Part shown: one piece after another, positions 42,001 through 51,330 of the stretch
How the letters are laid out: each line of letters starts with the position of its first letter
How positions within the stretch are numbered: the first letter of the stretch is position 1
Source: UBA9160 sp035489755
GTDB lineage: Bacteria; Myxococcota_A; UBA9160
Assembly (NCBI GenBank): GCA_035489755.1
Contig: DATGZK010000099.1
Location: 1 to 64,000 of the forward strand
Direction of reading: 5' to 3'
DNA length: 64,000 nt
Made by a program: the position numbers and the translations under genes
Notes under the pieces: generated by a model
What the model saw: only the letters and a program-made list of their open reading frames with translations
The model's database searches: none
What the model was told of the DNA's origin: nothing

Positions 42001-42843
42001 TCAGCCGAAGCGTCCGGTGATGTAGTCCTCGGTCTGTTTCTTCTGAGGCTTCACGAACAGCCGGGCCGTTTCGCCGTACTCGATCAGCCGTCCGAGGTAG
42101 AGGAAAGCCGTGTAGTCGGAGACCCGCGCTGCCTGCTGCATGTTGTGGGTCACCACGACCAGCGTGTAGCGCTCCTTCAGCTCCTGCATCAGCTCCTCGA
42201 TCTTTGCGGTCGCGATGGGATCGAGGGCGGAGCAGGGCTCATCGAGCAGAATCACTTCGGGCTCGATCGCAATCGCCCGCGCGATGCACAGGCGCTGCTG
42301 CTGGCCACCGGAGAGGCCCAGGGCGCTCGCGTCGAGCCGATCCTTCACTTCTTCCCAGAGCGCGGCGGCGCGCAAACTCCGCTCCACGATCTCGGCGAGC
42401 GTGCTGCGGCGAGTCACCCCGTGGATCCGGCAGCCGTACGCCACATTCTCGAAGATGCTCTTCGGGAAGGGATTCGACTTCTGAAACACCATGCCGATGC
42501 GCGCCCGCAGCTGCGAGACGTCGACCTCGGGGCCGTAGAGGCTCACGCCGTGGAAACGCAGCGCGCCGTCGACGCGTACCACGTCGATCAAATCATTGAG
42601 CCGGTTGAAGCAGCGCAGCAGCGTCGACTTTCCACAGCCCGAAGGTCCAATGAAGGCCGTGATCTTTTTTTCCGGAATCTCCAGCGTGATCGCGTCGAGG
42701 GCGAGCGTGCTGCCGTACCAGAGCGAGAGCTGCTCGGTGGTCAGCACGGGCTTGTCGATGTGCGGCGCCGGTGCCTCCGCGTCATCCATGAGGATCTCCA
42801 CGCCTGCCGCCTTGGGCGAGAGCCGCGTGATCGCGCCCCTCAT
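42001..42843 (-). CDS. pstB: Phosphate ABC transporter ATP-binding protein
   Basis: A 280-residue ATPase powering phosphate import. Walker A GPSGCGKST, the Q-loop MVFQKSNPFPKS, signature LSGGQQQRL, Walker B VILLDEPCSALD and the switch TH in VVVTHNM are all present, and LWYGSTLALDAI is typical of PstB. ATG 42843 overlaps the pstA stop (TGATG); ATG 42789 has a better GGAG and is a real alternative. Last gene of the pstSCAB unit on the minus strand. Confidence 0.94.
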   Translation of the reverse strand: MRGAITRLSPKAAGVEILMDDAEAPAPHIDKPVLTTEQLSLWYGSTLALDAITLEIPEKKITAFIGPSGCGKSTLLRCFNRLNDLIDVVRVDGALRFHGVSLYGPEVDVSQLRARIGMVFQKSNPFPKSIFENVAYGCRIHGVTRRSTLAEIVERSLRAAALWEEVKDRLDASALGLSGGQQQRLCIARAIAIEPEVILLDEPCSALDPIATAKIEELMQELKERYTLVVVTHNMQQAARVSDYTAFLYLGRLIEYGETARLFVKPQKKQTEDYITGRFG

Positions 42844-44477
42844 CAGATGCTGCGGGTCGCATACTTCTCGCGCAAGTGGTTCCGCACGAGGATGGCGATC
42901 AGGTTGCTGGCGAGCACCACGGCGATCAGGAGCAAGGCCGTGGCGAAGACGAGGGGCTTGGCGGCCTCGACGTTCGGGCTTTGGAAGCCCACGTCGTAGA
43001 TATGGAATCCAAGATGCATGAACTTTCGTTCGAGATGCAGGTATGGGAAGTTTCCGTCGACCGGCAGCGCCGGAGCGAGCTTAACCATGCCCACGATCAT
43101 GAGGGGCGCCACCTCCCCCGCTGCGCGCGCGAGGGCCAGGATCATTCCGGTCAGGATGCCGGGGGCGGCGGCCGGCAGCACGACCCGCCAGAGCGTCTCA
43201 AACTGCGTGGCTCCGAGCGCGAGAGAGCCCTCGCGAGCGATCTGGGGCACCGCGGCGAGCCCCTCTTCCGTGGCCACGATCACGACGGGCACCGTGAGCA
43301 GCGCGAGCGTGAGGCTCGCCCACAGAATGCCGCCCGTGCCGAAGGTCGGCGTGGGCAGTGCTTCGGGGTAGAAGAGCTGGTCGATCGTGCCCCCCACCAA
43401 GTAGACGAAGAAGCCGAGGCCGAACACGCCGAAGACGATGGACGGGACGCCGGCCAGGTTGTTGACGGCGATGCGGACGAGCCGCACGAGAACGCCACCT
43501 TTCGCGTACTCGCGCAGGTACACCGCCGCGATGACGCCGAAGGGCGCGACGAAGATCGACATCAAGAGCACCATCATCACGGTCCCGAAAATCGCGGGAA
43601 AGATTCCGCCTTCGGTGTTGGACTCCCGCGGCTCTCCGCTGATGAACTCCCACGCGCGGGAGAGATACAGCTTCGCAGCTCCGGCGAAGCCCAAGGCATT
43701 GGGGCGGATGGCCCGCATCACGTAGCCGACGGGCAGCTCGCGCTGGACGCCGTCGGCCGTCTCGACGACGAGAGTTTCCGCCACGAAGGCGGAACGCTTC
43801 TCGCGAATGCGCGCGGCCACGTTCGTATAGGCTGCCTGCTGCTCCGCCTGCTCGCGGGAAAGCGCCTCCGCCCGGCGCGTGCGCTCCGCGTCGGGCAAGG
43901 TCTCGAGGGAGAGTTTGCGCTCAGCAAGGCGCAGTCGCTCAAGCGCGTAGTTGATGCGGCCAAGCTCTCCCTTCTCGAGGGCTTCGAGCGCGTCGCGTTC
44001 CTTGGCCTTTTCCCGCAGAAGCAGGTCCAGCAGCGGCCAGACCGCATCTTCCCCGCGAGCCAGGGTTTGGCCGTGCGCGCGCAGTTCTCGCGCGAACCCG
44101 TGAAAGTTTCCCCACTCGAGTCGCTCGAGCACGGCGGCGTCTGCGGGTCGGCTGCGCCCCACGATCTGGGCTTCGTCGATCCAGCGAAAATCGGAACCCG
44201 AAATGTCGCGGTTGCCCACCTTGACGCGCACCCGTGTCTTTTGTGCTTCGTCGGCACGGCCGCTCTGCGGGATGTCCTCGGTCTCGTACAGTTCGCCGAG
44301 GATCTTCTGCCCGTCGGCGAGCTCGAGCAGCCAGAGCGGCTTTTGCCAGAAGTAGCTGAGCCCCTCGGAGGCGAGCAGTCCGAGCAGGCCGAGGATCAGC
44401 AGCAGATTGAGCGCGAGCGTGCCCGCGCATAGCCAGGTCATGAGGTGGCCCACGAGGTCAGAGCGGCGCAGCGGCAC
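42843..44477 (-). CDS. pstA: Phosphate ABC transporter permease PstA, with large insertion
   Basis: A 544-residue permease, nearly twice the usual size of about 290. One TM (about 13-36) is followed by a charged, mostly helical extracytoplasmic region of about 235 residues (for example KERDALEALEKGELGRINYALE, likely coiled coil). Then comes the standard permease core with PAIFGTVMMVLLMS, NNLAGVPSIVFGVFGLG, the EAA loop REGSLALGATQFETLWRVVLP and ARAAGEVAPLMIVG. The enlarged form occurs in some gamma-proteobacterial and other Pst systems. It begins one base after pstC ends. Confidence 0.92.
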   Translation of the reverse strand: MPLRRSDLVGHLMTWLCAGTLALNLLLILGLLGLLASEGLSYFWQKPLWLLELADGQKILGELYETEDIPQSGRADEAQKTRVRVKVGNRDISGSDFRWIDEAQIVGRSRPADAAVLERLEWGNFHGFARELRAHGQTLARGEDAVWPLLDLLLREKAKERDALEALEKGELGRINYALERLRLAERKLSLETLPDAERTRRAEALSREQAEQQAAYTNVAARIREKRSAFVAETLVVETADGVQRELPVGYVMRAIRPNALGFAGAAKLYLSRAWEFISGEPRESNTEGGIFPAIFGTVMMVLLMSIFVAPFGVIAAVYLREYAKGGVLVRLVRIAVNNLAGVPSIVFGVFGLGFFVYLVGGTIDQLFYPEALPTPTFGTGGILWASLTLALLTVPVVIVATEEGLAAVPQIAREGSLALGATQFETLWRVVLPAAAPGILTGMILALARAAGEVAPLMIVGMVKLAPALPVDGNFPYLHLERKFMHLGFHIYDVGFQSPNVEAAKPLVFATALLLIAVVLASNLIAILVRNHLREKYATRSI

Positions 44478-44478
44478 G

Positions 44479-46728
44479 CTAGAGCCTCGCGTAGCGCTGG
44501 CGCAGCCGCTGGCGCACCAGCTCCGCGCCGGTATTGAGCGCGAACGTCAAAGCGAACAAAAGCAGCGCCGCGAGGAAGAGCGTGCGGAACAGCGTGCTTC
44601 CCGCCGGAGCCTCGGGCACCTCGACCGCGATGTTGGCCGAGAGCGTTCGGAATCCATTGAACGGACTCCACCCCATGATGGGAGTGTTGCCCGTCGCCAT
44701 GAGCACGATCATGGTCTCACCGACGGCGCGACCGAAGCCCACCATCACCGCTGAGAAGATCCCGGGGCTCGCGGTGGGCAGGACGACGCGCACCACGGTC
44801 TGCCACAGGCTTGCGCCGAGAGCGAGCGAGCCCGCCCTGAGAGTCCCAGGCACGTTTGAAATGGCATCCTCGGAAATCGCAAAGATGATGGGCACGACGG
44901 CGAACCCCATCGCGATGCCGACCACGACGGCGTTGCGCTGGTCGTAGCGCAGACCCATGGTTTCGTAGAGCCAGCCCGGGAGGTTCCCGCCAAACGCCGC
45001 CCGCTCAAGGGCGCCGCCGAGCGGCCAGCACAGTGCACTGCCCGCCGCCAAGACCGCCATGAAGAACAGAATCTCCCCGCCCGCCGGGATCCGGCCGCGC
45101 ACGCTCCGCGGAAGAAGGGACCAGAGCGCACCCGCCAGCAAGGAAAAGATCGGGAGCGCGATCAGCAAGAGCAGGAGTGCGGCGAGCTTGGACTCGATCA
45201 GCGGCGCCAGCCACAGCCCCGCGAGAAAGCCGAGCACCACACTCGGCAGGGACGCCATGAGTTCGACGGTGGGCTTGATGACGCGCTGAAGACGCGGGTG
45301 CATGAACTGCGAGGTGTACATTGCGCCGAGGACGCCGAGGGGGACGGCTAGAATCAGGGAGTAGAAGGTGCCCTTCAGCGTCCCGGCGAGGAGCGGCGTC
45401 AGCGAGAGCTTGGGCTCGAAGTCGTCGCTGCCACTGCTCGACTGCCAGACGAAGGCGGAAGCGGACGCGCCCTCGTAGTGGACTTTGCCAAAGAGCGCGC
45501 GCAGCGACGCCTCGGGATGGGGATTTTTCACCTCGGCGAGCGTCACGCGTTCGGGCCCCGCACTTACCACCGCGTCGCCCTTCGGGGCGAAGGCGAGGGC
45601 GGATGCACCGGGAACGAGCGACGTGCCGGTCCACAGCACCCGCTCGGAGGTGGAGTAGTAAAGGCCAAGGTTCCCGCTCGCGTCCTGTGCAAAGAACGAG
45701 CGGTTGCGCTCGGAGGGCGAGAGCAGCACAACCGCGGCGGGGAGCGCAGGGAAGGTGTGAACGCGCTTCAGCACGCCCTCGCTCTCTCCGCCTCCGGGCG
45801 GCGGAACCGGGAACCACACCTCGAGCTCCCCGCCTAAGCGGCCCACCACGAGCGCACGGTCGCCGATCAAGAGCTCGAGGGCCGTAATCGCGTCGCCAGG
45901 GGGACCGGCCACCTGCGGGGGGGCGTGCGGATCCGCACTGAGGTCCCAGCGCACGAGCTCGCCCGTCGCAAGCGCGCCGTAGAGGGCCAGGGCTTTTCGG
46001 TCGAGGAGGAGGTGGCTCACGGGTCCGGGGGCAGGGGGCAGCGCCGTTCGCTGAAGGGCGCGGGTCTTTTCTCCGCTCAGAAGGTTCGTGGTCTCAACCT
46101 CTCGGACGAGGACCATCTGGCCGTCTGCGAGCTGCGCGGCGGCGGTGGCGCCCCCTTCTGAGAGGCGCGCGGCAAATGCGGAAAGGGGCCGATGTTCGGG
46201 GTCAAGCTCAAAGATCTGGGCCTCGCCGAGCCGGGGCGTCACCGATCGCGCGTCCCGCGTGAAGGACTCCGCAAAGTCGACCGCCAGAGCGGCAACGCGG
46301 CCGTCCTGCGTCGCGACGGCGAGGTAGGGCTGGCCCGATAGGCTCGTAGACACGGCAACGGGTTGCGACGCACCTCCCGGGACGAGGGGCCGCTCCAAGA
46401 CGAGCGCACCGTCGGCGAGCCGCACCACGCGCACCACCCCATCGGGACCGAGCAGCGCGACGTGGGTGTGATGGGCATCGACCAAAAGGGCACGCGCGCC
46501 GGGGGCCGGGGCGGGGACGCTCTGCTCCGCCCGCACGCGCGCGGACTCGAGAAGCGGCCAGACCTCCACCACCAGGAACACGAGGATGGCGAGAATGCTC
46601 GCAATCACCGAAAGCCCGCCGGCGGTGACGACCGCTTTGGCCACGAGGTCCACCGTATGGCGGCGCCGCGAGGCGCCAACCGAAAGGAAGGCGTGTACGG
46701 GTCGGCTGGGGGCGGTGGTGGCGGCCAC
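44479..46728 (-). CDS. pstC: Phosphate ABC transporter permease PstC, with large periplasmic domain
   Basis: A 749-residue permease (usual size about 320). After the first TM (about 31-57) comes a periplasmic insertion of about 370 residues with repeated short beta motifs (VALLGPDGVVRVVRLADGAL, YLAVATQDGRVAALAVD, TGELVRWDLSAD), reminiscent of a WD40-like propeller. The permease core follows from about 440: GTLKGTFYSLILAVPLG, ELMASLPSVVLGFLAG, EAA loop TLRAGSLALGASLWQTVVRVVLP and FGRAVGETMIVLMATGN. Function in phosphate import is secure; the role of the insertion is open. Confidence 0.92.
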   Translation of the reverse strand: MAATTAPSRPVHAFLSVGASRRRHTVDLVAKAVVTAGGLSVIASILAILVFLVVEVWPLLESARVRAEQSVPAPAPGARALLVDAHHTHVALLGPDGVVRVVRLADGALVLERPLVPGGASQPVAVSTSLSGQPYLAVATQDGRVAALAVDFAESFTRDARSVTPRLGEAQIFELDPEHRPLSAFAARLSEGGATAAAQLADGQMVLVREVETTNLLSGEKTRALQRTALPPAPGPVSHLLLDRKALALYGALATGELVRWDLSADPHAPPQVAGPPGDAITALELLIGDRALVVGRLGGELEVWFPVPPPGGGESEGVLKRVHTFPALPAAVVLLSPSERNRSFFAQDASGNLGLYYSTSERVLWTGTSLVPGASALAFAPKGDAVVSAGPERVTLAEVKNPHPEASLRALFGKVHYEGASASAFVWQSSSGSDDFEPKLSLTPLLAGTLKGTFYSLILAVPLGVLGAMYTSQFMHPRLQRVIKPTVELMASLPSVVLGFLAGLWLAPLIESKLAALLLLLIALPIFSLLAGALWSLLPRSVRGRIPAGGEILFFMAVLAAGSALCWPLGGALERAAFGGNLPGWLYETMGLRYDQRNAVVVGIAMGFAVVPIIFAISEDAISNVPGTLRAGSLALGASLWQTVVRVVLPTASPGIFSAVMVGFGRAVGETMIVLMATGNTPIMGWSPFNGFRTLSANIAVEVPEAPAGSTLFRTLFLAALLLFALTFALNTGAELVRQRLRQRYARL

Positions 46729-46730
46729 GT

Positions 46731-47708
46731 CTACTCGAGCTTCGCCAGCTCCTGCTGCGTGATGGCGTGGGCGATTGGGAGGTAGCCGGCCTTCACGACG
46801 AGTTGCTGGCCCTCCTGAGAGAGCACGAACCGGAGGAACTCGCGCACCAGCGGGTCCAGCGGCTTGTTGGGCGCCCGGTTCACATAGATGAAAAGGAAGC
46901 GGGAGAGCGGGTACTTGCCGCCGTAGACGTCTGCGGCGTCCGCCTTGCCGAAGGGCGAGCCCTCCTTGGTGGCGAGGTCAAGCGCCTTTACGCCCGAGGT
47001 CTTATAGCCGATCCCGCTGTAGCCGATCCCGTTGATGTCCTCGGTCACGCCCTGCACGACCGAGGCAGAGCCCGGCTGCTCCTTCACGCTGTCCTTGTAG
47101 TCGCCATTGCACAGCGCGTGCTCCTTGAAGTAGCCGTACGTGCCGGAGGCGGAGTTGCGGCCGTAAATGCTGAGCGGGCGCGAGCTCCAGGCACCGGTGA
47201 GCCCAAGCTCGCCCCAGGTCGTGACGTCGGCGGCCATTCCGCAGCGCCGCGTTTTCGAGAACACCGCGTCGACCTGCGGCAGCGTGAGCTGGGTGAGCGG
47301 ATTGTCCTTATTGACGTAGACCGCGAGGGCGTCGATCGAAACCCGGATCACTGTCGGCTTGTAGCCGTATTTCTTCTCGAACTCGTCCGTCTCGGAGGGC
47401 TTCATCTCGCGGCTCATGGGGCCGAGCTGCGCCGTCCCGGCGATCAGTGCGGGTGGCGCCGTCGAGGAGCCCTTGCCCTCGATCTGGATCCGCACGTTCG
47501 GGTACTGCTTCTGGAAGCCTTCGGCCCAGTAGCCCATGAGGTCGTTCAGCGTATCCGAGCCCACCGAGTTCAGGTTCCCGGAGACACCGCTGGTCTTGCT
47601 GTAGGCGGGGATCGCGTTGTCCGGCTCGATCGCCTGCTGCGAATGGGCCGCACCCGCGGCGAGGCTCACCGCCAGTGCGGCCAGGATCGCTCGAAGGCCC
47701 CTGCTCAT
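46731..47708 (-). CDS. pstS: Phosphate-binding periplasmic protein
   Basis: A 325-residue exported binding protein. The signal peptide is cleaved near AAHS-Q (about 23). Phosphate-site segments are NSVGSDTLNDLM, GKGSSTAPPALIAGTAQLGPMSR and SIYGRNSASGTYGYFKEH, with IGYSGIGYKT. This is the SphX/PstS-type binding protein that delivers phosphate to PstCA. It has a Pho box of four 11-bp repeats at 47790-47833 upstream, so PhoB induction is expected. First gene of pstSCAB. Confidence 0.94.
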   Translation of the reverse strand: MSRGLRAILAALAVSLAAGAAHSQQAIEPDNAIPAYSKTSGVSGNLNSVGSDTLNDLMGYWAEGFQKQYPNVRIQIEGKGSSTAPPALIAGTAQLGPMSREMKPSETDEFEKKYGYKPTVIRVSIDALAVYVNKDNPLTQLTLPQVDAVFSKTRRCGMAADVTTWGELGLTGAWSSRPLSIYGRNSASGTYGYFKEHALCNGDYKDSVKEQPGSASVVQGVTEDINGIGYSGIGYKTSGVKALDLATKEGSPFGKADAADVYGGKYPLSRFLFIYVNRAPNKPLDPLVREFLRFVLSQEGQQLVVKAGYLPIAHAITQQELAKLE

Positions 47709-47789
47709 AAAAGCCCCCCGTCTTCTGTCTCATTTTCTTGCCGCAGGCCCCGGGACCGCCGCGGCTAGATGGCAGGCGAAGATCCGTGT

Positions 47790-47833
47790 GATACATGACG
47801 CAAGATCGTCGTTCGAGTGACGTCTCTGTGACG
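47790..47833 (-). promoter_or_regulatory. Pho box (four 11-bp direct repeats) in the pstS-phoU intergenic region
   Basis: Read on the minus strand, CGTCACAGAGA, CGTCACTCGAA, CGACGATCTTG and CGTCATGTATC follow one another at an exact 11-base period. That is the tandem-repeat form of PhoB operators (two overlapping dimer sites). It lies 82-125 bases upstream of the pstS start and 86-129 bases from phoU, and is oriented toward pstS. Confidence 0.75.
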
Positions 47834-47918
47834 AATCGAAGGGCGATGGCTGCACCTTGTCACGCAGAGGCGGTCTGGCGGCTATATCTTCGCCGCTGCG
47901 CTCGCCGGGAGAGACGGG

Positions 47919-48587
47919 ATGACCCGCCTTTTCGACTCGGTCATTGAGGATCTGCGCAAGAGCCTGCTGCGCATGGGCGGCCTTGCCGAGTCCATTCTTG
48001 AGAAGGCCGTCCAGGCGGTCTGGGAGCGCAAGGCCGATCTTGCGGCTGAGGTCCGGGAAGACGACCTCGAGATCGATCGTCTGGACGTCCAGATCGACGA
48101 GCGAGTTCTGCGGGCGCTGGCGCTCCAGGCGCCCGTGGCGGAGGACCTGCGCCAGGTGATCGCGATCAAGATGATCGCGACCGACCTGGAGCGCGTGGGG
48201 GATATCGCGCGCAATATCGCAAAGAGCGCACTGCGCCTCGCCGAGCGTCCCTCCGTCGCGCTCCCTCCAAAGCTGGAGGACATGGCGGACGAAGCGCGCC
48301 GCATGCTCAAAGACGCCCTCGACAGCTTCGCCGACGGCGATCCTGCCAAGGCGCGTGCCGTCCTGGCTGCCGACGACCGGATCGACGACGACCAGGACCG
48401 CGTGGTGCGCGACGCGATCCTGGAGATCAGCGCGCATCCCGAGCTCACCTCTCAGGAAGTCGATCTCATCATGATCGCCAAGAACCTTGAACGCGTGGGG
48501 GATCACGCCACCAATATCGCCGAGGACGTGATCCTCGCGATCGAGGCGCAGAACTTGCGCCACGCGGCGAAGCTGCGCGGATCGTGA
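47919..48587 (+). CDS. phoU: Phosphate signalling protein PhoU
   Basis: A 222-residue all-helical protein of two PhoU repeats. The metal-cluster motifs are EDDLEIDRLDVQIDE (first repeat) and DDRIDDDQDRVV (second), with ATDLERVGDIARNIA and AKNLERVGDHATNIAED as the conserved partner helices. PhoU links PstSCAB to PhoR and restrains the kinase when phosphate is plentiful. Unusually, phoU is divergent from pstS and not at the end of the pst operon. GGGAGAGACGGG precedes the ATG, and its stop overlaps the next gene (GTGA). Confidence 0.94.
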   Translation: MTRLFDSVIEDLRKSLLRMGGLAESILEKAVQAVWERKADLAAEVREDDLEIDRLDVQIDERVLRALALQAPVAEDLRQVIAIKMIATDLERVGDIARNIAKSALRLAERPSVALPPKLEDMADEARRMLKDALDSFADGDPAKARAVLAADDRIDDDQDRVVRDAILEISAHPELTSQEVDLIMIAKNLERVGDHATNIAEDVILAIEAQNLRHAAKLRGS

Positions 48588-49420
48588 CGACGCCGGACCC
48601 CCGGGCCTTTGTGGCGGCCATGCTGCCGGCGCTGCGGCAGGCCGCGGCGGTCGCGCGCGCGCTGGAGGGGCGCGTCGTCAACAGCCCCAAAGAGCGAGAG
48701 GCGACGCCCAGCAAGGCCGCCCTCACCATGGCCGACACCGCTGCGCAAGAGACCCTCCTGGTCACGCTCTTGGAACGCTTCCCGTTCGTCTCGCTCGAGG
48801 CCGAAGAGGACACGCCGACCGTCCACCGCTTTGCTCCGCACGCCGAGGCGCGGGTCGTGATCGATCCCATCGACGGCACACTGCACTCCTACCTCGAGGG
48901 CCGCGGTCCGTACGCGATCATGGTGGGGCTCGCCGTCGCCGGCCGTATGGAAGCTGCGCTGATTGCGCTGCCGCGCGAGGGGCTCTTCTTTGACGCGACG
49001 CGCGGCAATGGCGCACGCGTCGCGCGCGCCGGTGGAGTCCCGCGCTTCGTGCGGCTCACGGGGCCCGAGGAAGGCCCGCGCGTTCTGGTGTCGCATGAGC
49101 TGCCGGACGCCGCCCAGGAAAAGCTCCGTCAACGCGGCTACGAGGTCGTCCGTGCCGCGGGCGGCGCGATTGCGGTCGCGCCGCTCGTGCCGGGGGTTCG
49201 CGCGGGGTTGCGCCTCGACCGCCGGCACAAGAGCATCAGCCACCGCGGCCGGATCGGTGCGCTGATCGCCGCCGAGGCGGGGGCGCTCGTCCGCTGCGAG
49301 TCCGGCAAGGAGTTTCCCTTGGAACTCGACGCTCCCGCGCGGGCGCTCCTCGTGGCCGCCCGCGGAGACGACATGGACGCCCTCGAAGAAGCCCTCGCCG
49401 CCGCGGGGATCGCGTCTTAA
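48584..49420 (+). CDS. Inositol monophosphatase-family protein with altered metal site
   Basis: A 278-residue member of the IMPase/CysQ superfamily. The acidic LEAEEDT and DPIDGTLHS motifs are kept, but the C-terminal W-D of the usual W-D-x-A-A motif is missing: the aligned stretch is SISHRGRIGALIAAEAG, putting Arg where the metal-binding Asp should be. It may have reduced or different activity, or bind a phosphorylated ligand. GTG 48584 overlaps the PhoU stop by four bases, so it is co-translated with PhoU and perhaps linked to phosphate scavenging. Confidence 0.75.
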   Translation: MTTPDPRAFVAAMLPALRQAAAVARALEGRVVNSPKEREATPSKAALTMADTAAQETLLVTLLERFPFVSLEAEEDTPTVHRFAPHAEARVVIDPIDGTLHSYLEGRGPYAIMVGLAVAGRMEAALIALPREGLFFDATRGNGARVARAGGVPRFVRLTGPEEGPRVLVSHELPDAAQEKLRQRGYEVVRAAGGAIAVAPLVPGVRAGLRLDRRHKSISHRGRIGALIAAEAGALVRCESGKEFPLELDAPARALLVAARGDDMDALEEALAAAGIAS

Positions 49421-49436
49421 CCAACGTCTCTTGCGA

Positions 49437-51134
49437 CTACATCTGTGTGTAGTCTGGTCCCTCGCCCCCTTCGGGCGGCGTCCAGGTGATGACCTGGTAG
49501 GGATCCGCGATATCACAGGTCTTGCAGTGCACGCAGTTCTCGTGGTGGATGAACAGCTTCTTCTTCCCCGGATGGTCGGCGTCCGGCACCATCTCGTAGA
49601 CCGCGGCCGGACAGAACTTCTCGCAGGGATTGCCATACTCGACCGAACACACGTCTCGACACAGATCGGTGTCTGCCACGACGAGGTGGGACGGCTGGTC
49701 GACCTCGTGCTGGGCGCCGCTGAACTGGACGAGATGCTCCTTCGAGAAGGTGAGCTTGCCGTCGAATTCGAAAGGCTTGCGCTCGCGTTTGCGCTCGGGA
49801 AGCGCGGAGAGCTTCTTCATGTGGAGGTAGCCCGCCGAGAACGGGAGCGGATCCTTGATTCCGCGGCCCCCGGTGACCAGCATGAGGGGAAGATTCAGGC
49901 CGAGCGCGAATAGGGGGCTGACTTCGATCGAGCCATGGAAGTTGCGCGCCTCGCGGTGCTCGCTGTAGGCCCAGCTCTCCCGATAGCGCTCGGCGTAGGC
50001 GCCGAGGGTGACGGAGCTGAAGTCCTTGGCCTTGAGCCCTTCGACGATGGTGTCCGCGGCCATCATGCCCGACTTGATCGCGAGGTGGATTCCCGAGAGC
50101 TTGAAGGCGTTGCAGAAGCCCGCTGAGTCGCCGATCAGCATCGCGCCGTCGCAATACAGTTTCGGCTGGGCGTAGAGGCCGCCCATCGGGATGGCCTTCG
50201 CGCCGTAGCGTACGAGCTCGGCGCCCTCGAGCAGCTTGCGCATCCAGGGGACGGTCTTGAACTCCTGGGCCGCGAGGTGAGGATCGTTCAACGGGCTCTG
50301 CGAGTCGAGCATCGTGACGAACCCGAAGGACACGAGCTGGTCTTTCATGTCGTAGAGCCACATGCCGTTGAACTGGCGCAGCATGTCCGGGAAGAGCGAG
50401 CCGTGAATCACGCGGCCCGGCCGGTGATTCTCCGGCCGAACGCGCCAGATCTCCTTGATGCCGGTCTCGTAGACCTGCGGAAAGAGGCCATCGAGCTCGA
50501 AGCGCTGGACCAGCTGCTTGGAGAGACTGCCCCGCACGCCTTCGCCCAGCACCGTCACCTTGGCAAAGATGTCCATCCCCGGCTGGTAGTTCGGCTTTGG
50601 CTTGCCGTGTTTGTCGACGCCCATGTCGCCGATCCGCACACCGACGACCTTGTGGCCGTCGATGAGCAGCGTGTCGCCGGCGAAACCTGGATAGACCTCG
50701 ACGCCCGCCGCTTCGCAGCGCTCCGCCAGCCATTTGGTGACGTTGGAGAGGGAGACGACGTGATAGCCCTTTTTCTGGAAGTTCGGCGGGGTGATCGGCG
50801 AGCGAATGGCGTGCTTGCGCGTGTACATCCAGAACGAGGCGTCGTCGCAGACATACTCGATGGGAAAGCCCTGCTGGGCGAACTCGGGAACGAGCTCCTC
50901 GATCCCCCGCGGATTCATCACCGCACCGGAGAGGATGTGGTCGCCCACCGCCGCACCCTTCTCGATCACGAGCACGGTCGGGGGCTCGATCGGATCGCCG
51001 CCCGCCCGTTCGACGCGCTCGTTGTGGGCGCTCACCTGGTTCATGAGGTGCAAAGCAGAGGCCAGCGTCGCCGGGCCCGCCCCGACGAACAGGACGTCGA
51101 CCTCCATACTCTCGCGTGCGACCGTCGGGGCCAT
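49437..51134 (-). CDS. Electron transfer flavoprotein-ubiquinone oxidoreductase (ETF-QO)
   Basis: A 565-residue membrane-associated flavoprotein. It passes electrons from reduced ETF, hence from acyl-CoA dehydrogenases, to ubiquinone. The FAD site is VLFVGAGPATLASALHL; GAVGDHILSGAVMNPRG and GGLYAQPKLYCDGAMLIGDSAGFCN are typical; the [4Fe-4S] cluster cysteines lie in NPCEKFCPA and HHENCVHCKTCDI at the C-terminus. ATG 51134 has GGAGGT eight bases upstream; GTG 51149 is a weaker option. No etfAB is in the window. It is divergent from the ferredoxin gene. Confidence 0.95.
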   Translation of the reverse strand: MAPTVARESMEVDVLFVGAGPATLASALHLMNQVSAHNERVERAGGDPIEPPTVLVIEKGAAVGDHILSGAVMNPRGIEELVPEFAQQGFPIEYVCDDASFWMYTRKHAIRSPITPPNFQKKGYHVVSLSNVTKWLAERCEAAGVEVYPGFAGDTLLIDGHKVVGVRIGDMGVDKHGKPKPNYQPGMDIFAKVTVLGEGVRGSLSKQLVQRFELDGLFPQVYETGIKEIWRVRPENHRPGRVIHGSLFPDMLRQFNGMWLYDMKDQLVSFGFVTMLDSQSPLNDPHLAAQEFKTVPWMRKLLEGAELVRYGAKAIPMGGLYAQPKLYCDGAMLIGDSAGFCNAFKLSGIHLAIKSGMMAADTIVEGLKAKDFSSVTLGAYAERYRESWAYSEHREARNFHGSIEVSPLFALGLNLPLMLVTGGRGIKDPLPFSAGYLHMKKLSALPERKRERKPFEFDGKLTFSKEHLVQFSGAQHEVDQPSHLVVADTDLCRDVCSVEYGNPCEKFCPAAVYEMVPDADHPGKKKLFIHHENCVHCKTCDIADPYQVITWTPPEGGEGPDYTQM

Positions 51135-51330
51135 GCCGGAAACCTCCACAGCGCTCTGTCCAAGGCCAGAATAGGAGAACGGCCCTTCGGGTCAACCGAA
51201 TGCATCGACCCTGCCCGGGCCCCTCCGCCTCGCAAATCGACTCCAAGTCGCAGTTCCACCGTTGACCCTCCAAGGGGGGTTGCGTATGGTCCGAAGCCGT
51301 TTCGGGAAATCGACGGGAGCGCGAGCTGCG

